A stretch of DNA of 64,000 nucleotides from an uncultured Actinomycetes bacterium (GTDB taxonomy: Bacteria; Actinomycetota; Actinomycetes; Nanopelagicales; Nanopelagicaceae), in assembly GCA_903822425.1 (NCBI GenBank), contig CAIJOY010000044.1:1-64000 (forward strand). Reading direction: 5' to 3'. Positions 18,365 through 26,999 of this stretch are shown here, piece after piece (within the stretch, counting starts at the first letter, position 1; every line of letters begins with the position of its first letter). The notes beneath the pieces are model-generated. The model was not told the DNA's origin, did no database searches, and saw only the letters and a list, made by a program, of their open reading frames with translations. The translations under genes were made by a program, and so were the position numbers.

Positions 18365-18370
18365 TAACCT
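18365..18370 (+). promoter_or_regulatory. Predicted -10 element of the PaaI-like thioesterase gene, leaderless
   Basis: TAACCT ends six bases before the ATG. It heads the thioesterase-dut-DUF3159 operon. Inference. Confidence 0.52.
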
Positions 18371-18376
18371 TGTGCC

Positions 18377-18961
18377 ATGAGCCGGATCGCCAGCACGACG
18401 CCACCAGCTGGCGCGCAAATTCCACAGCGACACGAAAAAGCTCCTGGGATCGGTTCACAAATTCCCTCGCACTTTGGCCATTGCTTTGGTTGTGGTGATT
18501 TGCATCCAACAGGATTGCATTTAATTGCTCACGCTGGCACTGGGGCAAATCTCACTGCAGAATTTACTGTCACGCAGGATCATCAAGGAGCTCCCGGCCT
18601 AGCTCATGGCGGACTTCTTTCTTTGGCATTTGATGAAGCACTCGGCAAGTTGATGTGGCTTATTCGTTCTCCTGCCGTCACCGCTCGCCTTGAAACCGAT
18701 TTCCTTAAACCGGTACCGATGGGTTCGACGCTTCACATCACTGCAGAAATCACTGGTCAAGTGAGCCGAAAGGTATACACCGCTGCGCAAGGTCGTCTAG
18801 ATTCTCCCGATGGACCAATTGCTGTTCGTGCATCGGCGCTTTTTGTGATCGTTCCCATGAACCATTTCCTTGATAACGCGCCCAAGCAATATCTTGAACA
18901 TATTGCTAAACATCCAGAATTATTGGCATTTGTCGATCCAGATTTCGAGATTAACCCATGA
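18377..18961 (+). CDS. PaaI-like hotdog-fold acyl-CoA thioesterase
   Basis: The 194-residue protein has a hotdog-fold thioesterase domain. The stretch GAPGLAHGGLLSLAFDEALG near residue 74 holds the catalytic loop and the conserved acidic residue, and TARLETDFLKPVPMGSTL near 101 is the usual second block. Such enzymes hydrolyse acyl-CoA thioesters; the acyl group is unknown. Two cysteines in HCFGCGDLHP near residue 35 are typical of this branch. The gene overlaps dut by four bases, so the three-gene run is probably one operon. Confidence 0.85.
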   Translation: MSRIASTTPPAGAQIPQRHEKAPGIGSQIPSHFGHCFGCGDLHPTGLHLIAHAGTGANLTAEFTVTQDHQGAPGLAHGGLLSLAFDEALGKLMWLIRSPAVTARLETDFLKPVPMGSTLHITAEITGQVSRKVYTAAQGRLDSPDGPIAVRASALFVIVPMNHFLDNAPKQYLEHIAKHPELLAFVDPDFEINP

Positions 18962-19398
18962 CAGTACAAGTTCTCATTCAACGTCTAGATGAAGGTGTTC
19001 CGCTTCCGCTCTATGCCAAGCCCGGAGATGCCGGTGCAGACTTAGTGACCACAATTGATTTCACTCTACAACCGGGGGAGCGCAAATTAATTCCTACCGG
19101 AATTGCGATTGCTCTGCCAGATGGTTTTGCAGCATTTGTACACCCACGTTCCGGTCTGGCCGTTAAACATGGCGTATCAATTGTCAACGCACCAGGTACC
19201 GTTGATGCGGGCTATCGTGGTGAACTTCAAGTGATTCTTATCAATCAAGATCTCACTGAATCGGTTTCCTTCAAACGTGGAGATCGCATCGCGCAAATGG
19301 TCATCCAACGTGTAGAGCGTGCAGACTTTCTCGAAGTTTCAGAATTGCCGGGCTCTGGTCGCGGAAGCGGTGGTTTTGGATCGACGGGGAGAGCATGA
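18958..19398 (+). CDS. dut: Deoxyuridine 5'-triphosphate nucleotidohydrolase (dUTPase)
   Basis: dUTPase removes dUTP to protect DNA from uracil and supplies dUMP for ThyX. The trimeric-type motifs are present: DAGADL near residue 23, HPRSGLAVKHGVS near 62, the nucleotide-binding NAPGTVDAGYRGEL near 78, RGDRIAQMVI near 107, and the C-terminal flexible loop GSGRGSGGFGSTGR. The 146-residue length is normal. It overlaps the genes on both sides by four bases. Confidence 0.96.
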   Translation: MTVQVLIQRLDEGVPLPLYAKPGDAGADLVTTIDFTLQPGERKLIPTGIAIALPDGFAAFVHPRSGLAVKHGVSIVNAPGTVDAGYRGELQVILINQDLTESVSFKRGDRIAQMVIQRVERADFLEVSELPGSGRGSGGFGSTGRA

Positions 19399-20012
19399 GT
19401 CAGGACGATCACAGCAAAGTAATTAACGCCCTTGGTGGCAAAAAAGGAATTATTGATTCTGGATTACCTGGTTTAATCTTTTTATTAGCATTCAATTTTG
19501 GCCACCACCTTGTCGCGGCAATAGCAGCAGCTCTACTTTCATCGGTAATTCTGACCGTAGTAAGTCTGATTCGTAAAGATAGTCTTCAATTTGTTCTTTC
19601 CGGATTTGTTGGAGTTGCATTTTGTGCGTTTCTGGCATGGCGTACTGGCGATGCGAAGAATTATTACTTGCCAAGTTTGTGGAAAAACACTGGATTTGCA
19701 TTGTTATATGCAGGAGCAAATATTGCAGGTTGGCCAATCCTTGGACTCATCCTTGGTCCAATTCTCGGGGAGAATTTCGAATGGCGTAAAGTCCCAGCAC
19801 GAAAGCGCGTCTATATTCGTGCCAGTTGGCTTTGGTTTGGAATGTTCGCTTTTCGTTTAGCTATCCAATATCCACTCTATAAGAGCAATCATCTCAATGC
19901 CCTGGGAGTTGCCAACGTTTTCCTTGGTCTTCCGCTCTATTTTGCCACGCTCTGGGGTACCTGGCTCTTCATCAAATCAGTACCGACAGTCAAGATTACT
20001 AACCCTGAATAA
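19395..20012 (+). CDS. DUF3159 family membrane protein
   Basis: A 205-residue polytopic membrane protein with about five spans. It matches the actinobacterial DUF3159 family: IIDSGLPGLIFLLAFNFG near residue 19, SGFVGVAFCAFLAWRTGDAKNYYL, and RASWLWFGMFAFRLAIQYPLY near 146. The function is unknown. The family sits between dut and the trkA pair in many actinobacteria, as here. Its last 14 bases overlap the 3' end of the convergent trkA gene. Confidence 0.85.
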   Translation: MSQDDHSKVINALGGKKGIIDSGLPGLIFLLAFNFGHHLVAAIAAALLSSVILTVVSLIRKDSLQFVLSGFVGVAFCAFLAWRTGDAKNYYLPSLWKNTGFALLYAGANIAGWPILGLILGPILGENFEWRKVPARKRVYIRASWLWFGMFAFRLAIQYPLYKSNHLNALGVANVFLGLPLYFATLWGTWLFIKSVPTVKITNPE

Positions 20013-20658
20013 AGCATTCCTTTAAAAGGTTTTCAGCCGCAGTTGAAGCAACAAATAGCAATTCATCTCCCGCACCAAAGACATCGTGAGGTTTGACAGA
20101 AATAACGCGCCCATCACGGACGATCGCCGCAAGAGTTGCATTTTCAGGCAAAACAACTTCTTCTACTGTCTTGCCTACGCACTTTGAGCTATCTGGCAAC
20201 GTAAGTTCTACAAGGTTTGCCTGGCCTTTTTTAAAGGAGAAGAGGCGTACAACATCTCCAACGCTGACTGCTTCTTCAACCAAGGCTGAGATGATGCGAG
20301 GAGTTGATACCGCAACATCAACACCCCAGGATGCATCAAAGAGCCATTCATTCTTAGGGTGATTAACTCGGGCAACAACGCGAGGCACGCCATACTCTGT
20401 TTTTCCTAAGAGTGCAGCAACCAAGTTAACTTTGTCATCACCGGTTGCAGCGATGAGAACTTGGCACTCATTGAGCTTGGCTTTATCTAAGGATGTAATT
20501 TCACACGCATCTGCCATCAACCATTCGGCATCTTTAACACTTTCAAGTTTAAGGGCCTTTGGATCTTTATCAATGAGTAAAACTTGATGACCATTATCAA
20601 GAAGTTCGCGAGCAATAGCACGACCCACATTTCCAGCACCAGCGATCGCAACTCTCAC
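19999..20658 (-). CDS. TrkA family potassium uptake regulatory protein (second of pair)
   Basis: The 219-residue protein has an RCK-N Rossmann domain (GAGNVGRAIARELLDNGHQVLLID at the N-terminus, with MADACEITSLDKA near residue 49) and an RCK-C domain at the end (VISVKPHDVFGAGDELLFV). Such proteins bind NAD(H) or nucleotides and gate Trk/Ktr potassium transporters at the membrane. It corresponds to the second member (CeoC-like) of the actinobacterial pair and overlaps the first by four bases. The channel subunit is not in this window. Confidence 0.9.
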   Translation of the reverse strand: MRVAIAGAGNVGRAIARELLDNGHQVLLIDKDPKALKLESVKDAEWLMADACEITSLDKAKLNECQVLIAATGDDKVNLVAALLGKTEYGVPRVVARVNHPKNEWLFDASWGVDVAVSTPRIISALVEEAVSVGDVVRLFSFKKGQANLVELTLPDSSKCVGKTVEEVVLPENATLAAIVRDGRVISVKPHDVFGAGDELLFVASTAAENLLKECFIQG

Positions 20659-21320
20659 GAAGCATCCTCAGGGGAGTGAGCGAGAGCAGATTCCACAGCA
20701 GCAATATCTTTTTCAAGGACCATGACATGTACAAGGTCGCCATCTTGCAGAACGGTATGTTCATCGGGGATCATTCCTTCGCCCAGACGAGTCAAAAACG
20801 CCACTCGTGCGGGTGTGATGTTTTCAATACGAGTGACGGGGTTACCAAACCAACTGCTATCTATGTGCATCTCGCACAATTGAATAGTGCCGCTGGCATC
20901 GCGCCATTCTGAGCGAGAACCTTCTGGCAATATACGACGCAAGATTTGGTCTGTTGTCCATAAAACTGTAGCTACTGTGGGGATACCTAGACGCTGATAA
21001 ATTTCAGCACGTCCTGGATCATAAATTCGAGCGACTACATTTTTAATCCCGTAAGTTTCGCGGGCAACGCGAGCTGCCAAGATATTGGAGTTATCGCCAT
21101 TACTTACAGCAGCAAAAGCGTCGGCTTTCTCAATGCCGGCTTCGCGCAAGGTATCCCGATCAAATCCCACCCCAGCAACTGTGCTGCCTTGGAAATCAGA
21201 GCCTAAACGACGAAAAGCTTCGCGAGATTGGTCAATGATGGCGACCGAATGGCCAGCGGCTTCGAGTTCGATAGCTAGCGTTGAACCAACTCGACCGCAC
21301 CCCATAATGACAACATGCAC
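20655..21320 (-). CDS. TrkA family potassium uptake regulatory protein (first of pair)
   Basis: A 221-residue RCK-N plus RCK-C protein, CeoB-like. The N-terminus (GCGRVGSTLAIELEAAGHSVAIID) is a nucleotide-binding fold; DSSWFGNPVTRIENI and DLVHVMVLEKD mark RCK-C. It starts with GTG at 21320, six bases after a TAGGTT hexamer on the minus strand, so the start looks leaderless. It heads the two-gene unit and is divergent from the TRAM methyltransferase gene with 42 bases between. Confidence 0.9.
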   Translation of the reverse strand: MHVVIMGCGRVGSTLAIELEAAGHSVAIIDQSREAFRRLGSDFQGSTVAGVGFDRDTLREAGIEKADAFAAVSNGDNSNILAARVARETYGIKNVVARIYDPGRAEIYQRLGIPTVATVLWTTDQILRRILPEGSRSEWRDASGTIQLCEMHIDSSWFGNPVTRIENITPARVAFLTRLGEGMIPDEHTVLQDGDLVHVMVLEKDIAAVESALAHSPEDAS

Positions 21321-21326
21321 AGGTAA

Positions 21327-21332
21327 AACCTA
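21327..21332 (-). promoter_or_regulatory. Predicted -10 element of the trkA pair, leaderless GTG start
   Basis: TAGGTT on the minus strand ends six bases before the GTG at 21320. Inference. Confidence 0.5.
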
Positions 21333-21348
21333 CACCCAGAAACGGCAA

Positions 21349-21354
21349 TAGGCT
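21349..21354 (+). promoter_or_regulatory. Predicted -10 element of the TrmA-like methyltransferase gene
   Basis: TAGGCT ends eight bases before the ATG at 21363. The spacing is slightly longer than the usual six or seven. Inference. Confidence 0.42.
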
Positions 21355-21362
21355 TACTGACT

Positions 21363-22562
21363 ATGGCCACAGAGCGCGGGAAATCCTTTGAAATTGGTGA
21401 ACGACATAGCGTCACTATCGAAAAAGTGGCCCATGGAGGACATTTCATCGCGCGCCATGAAGGGCAGGTAATTTTCGTTCGCCATGCAATTGCAGGTGAA
21501 GTTGTTGAAATAGAAATAACCGGCACTGGTTCTAGTTTCGTTCGCGCCGATGCAATAGCAATCAAAGAGCCATCACCAGATCGCGTGGAACCTCCTTGTG
21601 CATTTGCAGGACCCGGCCGATGTGGCGGTTGCGATTTTCAACATATTTCCATCGATCGACAAAGGCAACTCAAAGCTGATGTTATCCGCGAACAATTTAG
21701 TCGTATTGCTAAGCAAGATATTGACATTAAAGTAGAAGAAGTGGGTAAACCATTACATTGGCGTACGCGAGTTTCCAGCGCTACCGATAATCAAGGCAAG
21801 ATTGGTTTCTATGCATCACGAACACACAAGGTTGTCTCGGTGCAGGATTGCTTGATTGCAACAGAAAGTATTGACTATCCCAAATTAGCTAATCGGATAT
21901 GGCCTGCTCGTTCGCGTGTTGAGATTTTGGCAAGTTCGAGTGGTGAAGTGAGTGTGGCAATAGCAGATGCAGAACGCGGGTCAAAAGCACGATTGACGCA
22001 AGGAAACATTCTTACTCATGAACAAGTTGCTGGCCACGATCTTCAAGTGAGTCAATCCTCATTTTGGCAGAGCCACGAAGATGCTCCGGAGATATTGACT
22101 TCTGCGATTGTTGATTTCATCAAACCGGGAGATCACGTTCTGGATCTTTATGGTGGCGTGGGACTATTTACTGCAGCCATGATGGACATTGTTGGTGAGA
22201 GCGGACGCATAGATCTCATCGAATCAGGTAGTTCTGCGACTCAAGATGCCCGTAAAAACTTTGCCGATTTTCCTAATGTTCACGTGCATGTAGGAGAAGT
22301 GGGCCGTACGTTGCATAAAATTTCTAAGGCCGATGTAGCACTGCTTGATCCACCCCGAGAAGGTGCGGGCAAAGATGTCATCGGCCAGATTGTCAGCAAG
22401 GGACCGCGCTCTATTATCTACATCGCCTGTGATCCTGCAGCCCTTGCCCGGGATAGTTCTTATTTGAGCGAACATGGATATCACCTTTCCTCCTTACGTG
22501 CCTTTGATCTCTTTCCCATGACCCACCATGTTGAATGCGTCGCACACTTCACCCGAAAATAG
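21363..22562 (+). CDS. TRAM-domain class I SAM-dependent RNA (uracil-5) methyltransferase
   Basis: The 399-residue protein belongs to the TrmA/RumA family, which methylates uridines in tRNA or rRNA. It has an N-terminal TRAM domain (EKVAHGGHFIARHEGQVIFV near residue 20), cysteines CAFAGPGRCGGCDFQH near residue 80 that could hold an iron-sulfur cluster, and a SAM-binding fold with DHVLDLYGGVGLFTAAM near 255. The catalytic-base region is ALLDPPREGAG near 326. The nucleophilic Cys is in IYIACDPAALARD near 358. Which RNA is modified cannot be read from sequence. Confidence 0.9.
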   Translation: MATERGKSFEIGERHSVTIEKVAHGGHFIARHEGQVIFVRHAIAGEVVEIEITGTGSSFVRADAIAIKEPSPDRVEPPCAFAGPGRCGGCDFQHISIDRQRQLKADVIREQFSRIAKQDIDIKVEEVGKPLHWRTRVSSATDNQGKIGFYASRTHKVVSVQDCLIATESIDYPKLANRIWPARSRVEILASSSGEVSVAIADAERGSKARLTQGNILTHEQVAGHDLQVSQSSFWQSHEDAPEILTSAIVDFIKPGDHVLDLYGGVGLFTAAMMDIVGESGRIDLIESGSSATQDARKNFADFPNVHVHVGEVGRTLHKISKADVALLDPPREGAGKDVIGQIVSKGPRSIIYIACDPAALARDSSYLSEHGYHLSSLRAFDLFPMTHHVECVAHFTRK

Positions 22563-22568
22563 GGTTTT

Positions 22569-22574
22569 TAGGGT
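22569..22574 (+). promoter_or_regulatory. Predicted -10 element of acnA
   Basis: TAGGGT just after the preceding stop codon would place the transcription start near 22581, in the middle of the 18-bp palindrome. Inference. Confidence 0.42.
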
Positions 22575-22591
22575 ATCTTGATATCAAGATA
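22574..22591. promoter_or_regulatory. Perfect 18-bp palindrome upstream of acnA, likely operator
   Basis: TATCTTGATATCAAGATA is a perfect inverted repeat with no spacer. It overlaps the proposed transcription start of acnA, where a dimeric repressor would block initiation. It has no T-run and is not a terminator. The binding protein is unknown. Confidence 0.75.
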
Positions 22592-22607
22592 AATGGGGGC
22601 ACGTGGA

Positions 22608-25265
22608 ATGAGCATTGATTCTTTTAACGCAAAGGGCCATCTTGAGGTCGCAGGAAAACTTTTTGAAATCTTCGATATTTCTCAGATCGAAGGCGCGGCA
22701 TCGCTCCCGTTTAGTTTAAAAATTTTGCTAGAAAACCTTCTACGTACTGAAGACGGCGCCAATATAACGGCCGAACAAATCCGATCACTCGCCCAATGGG
22801 ATCCCAGCGTTGAGCCAGATACTGAAATCCAATTCACTCCCGCCCGTGTTGTCATGCAAGATTTCACTGGCGTTCCTTGCATTGTTGACTTAGCCACCAT
22901 GCGCGAGGCGATAGTTGAACTTGGGGGAGATCCAGCAAAAGTAAACCCCCTCGCTCCTGCCGAGTTAGTGATTGACCATTCTGTAATTGCAGATGTTTTC
23001 GGAACAAAAGATTCATTCGAACAGAACACAGACATTGAATACGAGCGTAACCGCGAGCGTTATCGTTTCTTACGCTGGGGTCAGGGCGCTTTTGATGAGT
23101 TTAAAGTTGTGCCGCCTGGAACAGGAATTGTTCACCAAGTGAATATCGAATTCCTTGCACGTGTTGTTATGACACGTGAGGTTGGTGGGGTTTTGCGCGC
23201 ATACCCAGACACCGTGGTGGGTACAGATTCGCATACAACCATGGTCAACGGCCTGGGAGTATTAGGTTGGGGTGTTGGCGGAATTGAGGCAGAAGCAGCC
23301 CTGCTCGGACAACCAGTATCAATGTTGATCCCTCGCGTTTTAGGTTTCAAACTCAATGGCAAATTGCCTATAGGCACAACAGCCACAGATCTTGCACTCA
23401 CCATCACTGAAATGTTGCGCAAGCACGGCGTTGTTGGAAAATTTGTAGAGTTTTATGGTCCCGGCGTGGTCAGCGTACCGATGGCCAATCGTGCGACGAT
23501 TGGAAACATGAGCCCGGAATATGGCTCAACGTGTGCGATATTTCCGATCGATGAAGAGACACTCAACTATCTGCGCCTTACTGGCCGCAGTGAAGACCAC
23601 ATTGCTTTGGTTGAGCAATACGCAAAGATGCAGGGCCTGTGGCACGACCCGACTACATCTCCTCGTTTTTCTGAGCAGATTGAGTTGGACTTATCAACAG
23701 TGGTCCCATCCATTGCAGGTCCCAAACGCCCGCAAGATCGTATTTCCCTCAGTGATTCCAAGGCAGCCTTGGCAAGAATATTGCCCACCTATCTTTCTGA
23801 AAAAACCAATCCATCTGCAATTAAGGTCAAAGTTGGCGCACAAGAGACCACAATTAAAAACGGTGACGTTGTTATCGCATCCATTACCTCGTGCACCAAT
23901 ACATCAAACCCGTCAGTAATGATTGGTGCTGCTCTTCTTGCTAAGAAAGCTGTAGAAAAAGGTTTGAAATCAAAACCGTGGGTAAAAACCACTTTGGCAC
24001 CAGGTTCAAAAGTTGTCACCGATTATTACGATCGTGCTGGCCTGACACCATATATGGAGAAGCTTGGCTTCAATCTTGTGGGGTATGGCTGCGTTACATG
24101 CATCGGAAACTCAGGACCTCTTCCTCTAGAAATTAGCAAAGCAGTGAACGAGCACGATTTGGCAGTGACTGCGGTGCTTTCCGGTAATCGCAATTTTGAA
24201 GGACGCATCAGCCCTGATGTGAAGATGAATTACTTAGCATCACCTCCACTTGTGGTGGCTTACGCTCTTGCTGGCACGATGGATCACGATTTTGATCAAG
24301 ACTCACTTGGAAATGATTCGCAAGGCAACCCAGTTTTCCTCAAAGATATCTGGCCAAGTGCAGCGGAAATCGCCACAGTAATCGAGAGTTCAATTTCTTC
24401 TGAAATGTTTACAAAAGATTACGCAAGTGTTTTTGATGGGGATCATCGCTGGAAATCTCTTGACACCCCAACTGGTAAAACTTTCGAATGGGATCTCAAA
24501 TCAACATACGTCCGCAAACCTCCATATTTCGAGGGCATGCCTAAGGACCCAACACCAGTTACTGATATTTCTGGAGCCCGCGTGATGGCAATTTTGGGAG
24601 ATTCAGTCACGACAGATCACATTTCACCAGCTGGCAATATCAAGATGGATTCACCCGCGGGTGCATATTTGATGGCACATGGTGTGGATCGTAAAGATTT
24701 CAACTCGTATGGTTCGCGTCGAGGTAATCATGAAGTAATGATCCGTGGAACTTTTGCCAATATTCGCCTCAAGAACTTGTTACTCGATGGCGTAGAGGGC
24801 GGATTTACTCGCAATTTCCTCAACGAAGGAGTGCAAGAAAGTATTTACGATGCATCGATTGCCTACCAAAGCGCAGGTGTTCCGCTAGTTATTCTGGCTG
24901 GTAAAGAATATGGATCTGGTTCATCACGTGACTGGGCGGCCAAAGGCACGGCACTGTTGGGGGTTCGCGTTGTTATTGCAGAATCCTTTGAACGTATCCA
25001 TCGCTCAAACTTGATTGGGATGGGCGTATTACCATTGCAATTTAACTCAGGCGAAAACACCGCATCTTTGGGTCTGAGTGGGAGCGAGATATTTAGCATC
25101 ACTGGCATCACCGCCCTTAATACTGGCGGTGTGCCCACTCACGTGAATGTCAGAGCAGGGGATAAGAACTTCACCGCCACAGTGCGCATTGATACTCCCG
25201 GAGAAGCCGACTACTACCGCCATGGCGGCATCATGCAGTACGTACTGCGCTCACTTTTGAGCTAG
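22608..25265 (+). CDS. acnA: Aconitate hydratase
   Basis: Aconitase interconverts citrate and isocitrate in the TCA cycle with a 4Fe-4S cluster. The 885-residue protein is of the AcnA/IRP type. Conserved parts include [21 protein letters not shown] near residue 205, the first cluster cysteine in [14 protein letters not shown] near 427, [12 protein letters not shown] near 495 with two more, and the swivel-domain segment [15 protein letters not shown] near 765. The ATG at 22608 fits the family N-terminus ([10 protein letters not shown]); an in-frame ATG at 22593 is possible but lies only two bases after the palindrome. Confidence 0.97.
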   Translation: MSIDSFNAKGHLEVAGKLFEIFDISQIEGAASLPFSLKILLENLLRTEDGANITAEQIRSLAQWDPSVEPDTEIQFTPARVVMQDFTGVPCIVDLATMREAIVELGGDPAKVNPLAPAELVIDHSVIADVFGTKDSFEQNTDIEYERNRERYRFLRWGQGAFDEFKVVPPGTGIVHQVNIEFLARVVMTREVGGVLRAYPDTVVGTDSHTTMVNGLGVLGWGVGGIEAEAALLGQPVSMLIPRVLGFKLNGKLPIGTTATDLALTITEMLRKHGVVGKFVEFYGPGVVSVPMANRATIGNMSPEYGSTCAIFPIDEETLNYLRLTGRSEDHIALVEQYAKMQGLWHDPTTSPRFSEQIELDLSTVVPSIAGPKRPQDRISLSDSKAALARILPTYLSEKTNPSAIKVKVGAQETTIKNGDVVIASITSCTNTSNPSVMIGAALLAKKAVEKGLKSKPWVKTTLAPGSKVVTDYYDRAGLTPYMEKLGFNLVGYGCVTCIGNSGPLPLEISKAVNEHDLAVTAVLSGNRNFEGRISPDVKMNYLASPPLVVAYALAGTMDHDFDQDSLGNDSQGNPVFLKDIWPSAAEIATVIESSISSEMFTKDYASVFDGDHRWKSLDTPTGKTFEWDLKSTYVRKPPYFEGMPKDPTPVTDISGARVMAILGDSVTTDHISPAGNIKMDSPAGAYLMAHGVDRKDFNSYGSRRGNHEVMIRGTFANIRLKNLLLDGVEGGFTRNFLNEGVQESIYDASIAYQSAGVPLVILAGKEYGSGSSRDWAAKGTALLGVRVVIAESFERIHRSNLIGMGVLPLQFNSGENTASLGLSGSEIFSITGITALNTGGVPTHVNVRAGDKNFTATVRIDTPGEADYYRHGGIMQYVLRSLLS

Positions 25266-25363
25266 TTCTCTCAGATTGAGCTCTTAATCCTCTCCAAATC
25301 CTCAGTTTACTCAGTGGTAGCACTTACTCTGTAAACAATCTTTCGGGAAAGGGAAGGTTCACT

Positions 25364-26731
25364 ATGAGTAAATCCACCAATGATGGCTTAGAACGTGGTC
25401 TTGGCTTTAAAGGAGTTCTCTCTCTGGCGTTGAGTGATATCACGCCAATGGCTTCTTTGCTTGTGACAGCGGGAGCTGTCCTTGTGCTCTCTGGAACAGC
25501 TGGAGTTTGGGCGTTCACTTTAGGTTGCGCAATCGCGATCACCGTAGCGATGAGCATGGCCGAACTCGGCTCGATGTATCCCACCGCAGGTGGACTGTTT
25601 TATATCGTCACCAAAGTTCTTGGTCGGCCCGTTGGCTTCCTTGCCATGGTTGATTATGTGCTTCAAGGAATATTTATCCCAGCAACTTTGGCACTAGGAC
25701 TTGGCACGTATCTTCATTCCCTCAATCCATCTTTTCCAGTAAATACTTCCTCAGCAGTTGCGATGGTAATCATCACTTTACTTGCAGTGCTTCGAATTCA
25801 CATTAGCGCGGTTATTGTAACAATCTGTCTAGCGATTGAATTTGTGGTCTTAGCACTTGTCATGGGCGTTGGTTTGGTTCATCTCAACCAACCACTATCC
25901 ATCTTGACCCATCCAGTAATGCTGACACCTTCCGGATTATCTCCAGTTGCAGGCGCAGCTGTAGTAGCCGCGATTGCTTCTTCCCTCTTCTCGGTTAACG
26001 GGTATGACAGTGCCATTAACTTCTCTGAGGAAGTTAAAGGAAGTGCACGCAATATCGGACGCGCAGTAATGTATTCGGCAATTATCGGCGTTGTCCTCGA
26101 ATTGACCGCATTTGTTTTGGGTCTTTTCGGCACTCGCGATCTGAATGCCTACTTGGGAAGTGCCACACCATTCACAGACTCGGTGAGCCAAGCTTTAGGT
26201 AAGTCAGCCGGAAACGTTGTTCTAGTGGGAGCTCTCTTTGCGATTGTCAATGCAACGTTGGCAATTACTTTGCAGTTTGCCCGTGTGCTTTGGGCAAGTG
26301 GCAGAGACCAAGCATGGCCAACACCTGTCAATAACCTGCTCGGTAAAGTACATCCAAAATATCGCTCACCATGGATTTCAACTTTGGTGATTGGTGCAGT
26401 AGCAACAGTCTTTTGTTTGAAATCTTCGTTGATTTCTACAGTGACTTTTACTGCAGTTCTCATAGTTATCCTTTACGCACTCATTGCAATTTCTGCTCTA
26501 GTGAGTCGCATCCGGGACAAGTCATTGGCACGTCCGTTCAAGATGATGTTTTGGCCAATTCCGCCAATCGTCACAATTCTCGGAGTGGGCTTGACACTGA
26601 CAAAGCAAAAGACTGGAGACATAAAGATTGTTTTGATTATCGCACTTGTCTCTCTTGTTTACTATTACCTATATCTGAATCGTTCCAAGCAAGCCAAGTG
26701 GGTTGCCCATAACCCAGCTTCTATGGAATAA
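25364..26731 (+). CDS. APC family amino acid permease
   Basis: A 455-residue polytopic protein with about 12 membrane spans. The N-terminal LGFKGVLSLALSDITPMASLLV and the sequence SVNGYDSAINFSEEVKGSARNIGRAV near residue 207 match the amino acid-polyamine-organocation superfamily, in which the first and sixth spans form the substrate site. The substrate is not predictable. It has a Shine-Dalgarno (GGGAAGG) and TACTCT at 25325-25330 as a possible -10. A clear terminator follows, so it is probably a single-gene transcript. Confidence 0.88.
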   Translation: MSKSTNDGLERGLGFKGVLSLALSDITPMASLLVTAGAVLVLSGTAGVWAFTLGCAIAITVAMSMAELGSMYPTAGGLFYIVTKVLGRPVGFLAMVDYVLQGIFIPATLALGLGTYLHSLNPSFPVNTSSAVAMVIITLLAVLRIHISAVIVTICLAIEFVVLALVMGVGLVHLNQPLSILTHPVMLTPSGLSPVAGAAVVAAIASSLFSVNGYDSAINFSEEVKGSARNIGRAVMYSAIIGVVLELTAFVLGLFGTRDLNAYLGSATPFTDSVSQALGKSAGNVVLVGALFAIVNATLAITLQFARVLWASGRDQAWPTPVNNLLGKVHPKYRSPWISTLVIGAVATVFCLKSSLISTVTFTAVLIVILYALIAISALVSRIRDKSLARPFKMMFWPIPPIVTILGVGLTLTKQKTGDIKIVLIIALVSLVYYYLYLNRSKQAKWVAHNPASME

Positions 26732-26743
26732 CAGGAGTAAGAG

Positions 26744-26785
26744 AAAGGTGGCTAGCAACGTTTCATCGCTAGCCACCTTTTTATT
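26744..26785 (+). terminator. Rho-independent terminator after the APC permease gene
   Basis: A perfect 13-bp stem, AAAGGTGGCTAGC pairing with GCTAGCCACCTTT, encloses an 11-base loop and runs into five T residues. It is the clearest intrinsic terminator of the window. Confidence 0.92.
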
Positions 26786-26809
26786 CAATGTTTTGATTAT
26801 TATCTGATC

Positions 26810-26815
26810 TAATCT
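26810..26815 (+). promoter_or_regulatory. Predicted -10 element of the small gene-amidase unit
   Basis: TAATCT lies 22 bases before the ATG at 26838, which has GAGAGG as Shine-Dalgarno. A short leader of about 16 bases results. Inference. Confidence 0.42.
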
Positions 26816-26837
26816 TTAACATCACTTGAGAGGCAAC

Positions 26838-26999
26838 ATGGATCTGAGAGATTTTCCGGAAATTCAAAAGGCGAGTTCAGAGAAGTTACGCGCATATTGG
26901 AGTTATTTACAGTCTAAGCGCGCCAAAGTCGATGAGTCCCAATTGCGAGATAGTGACATAGCAACGATCTACACAGCCCCCTTGTTGGAGGAGCAATGA
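26838..26999 (+). CDS. Small protein (53 aa) translationally coupled to an amidase
   Basis: Not recognised. The frame begins MDLRDFPEIQKASSEKL and ends TIYTAPLLEEQ, is highly charged and has no membrane segment. GAGAGG lies four bases before the ATG. Its stop overlaps the amidase start as ATGA, so the amidase, whose own Shine-Dalgarno lies inside this frame, is probably translated by coupling. The arrangement recalls GatC before GatA and the small AtzG before the amidase AtzE, where the short protein binds the amidase. I see only weak resemblance to either family, so a partner-subunit role is inference. Confidence 0.6.
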   Translation: MDLRDFPEIQKASSEKLRAYWSYLQSKRAKVDESQLRDSDIATIYTAPLLEEQ

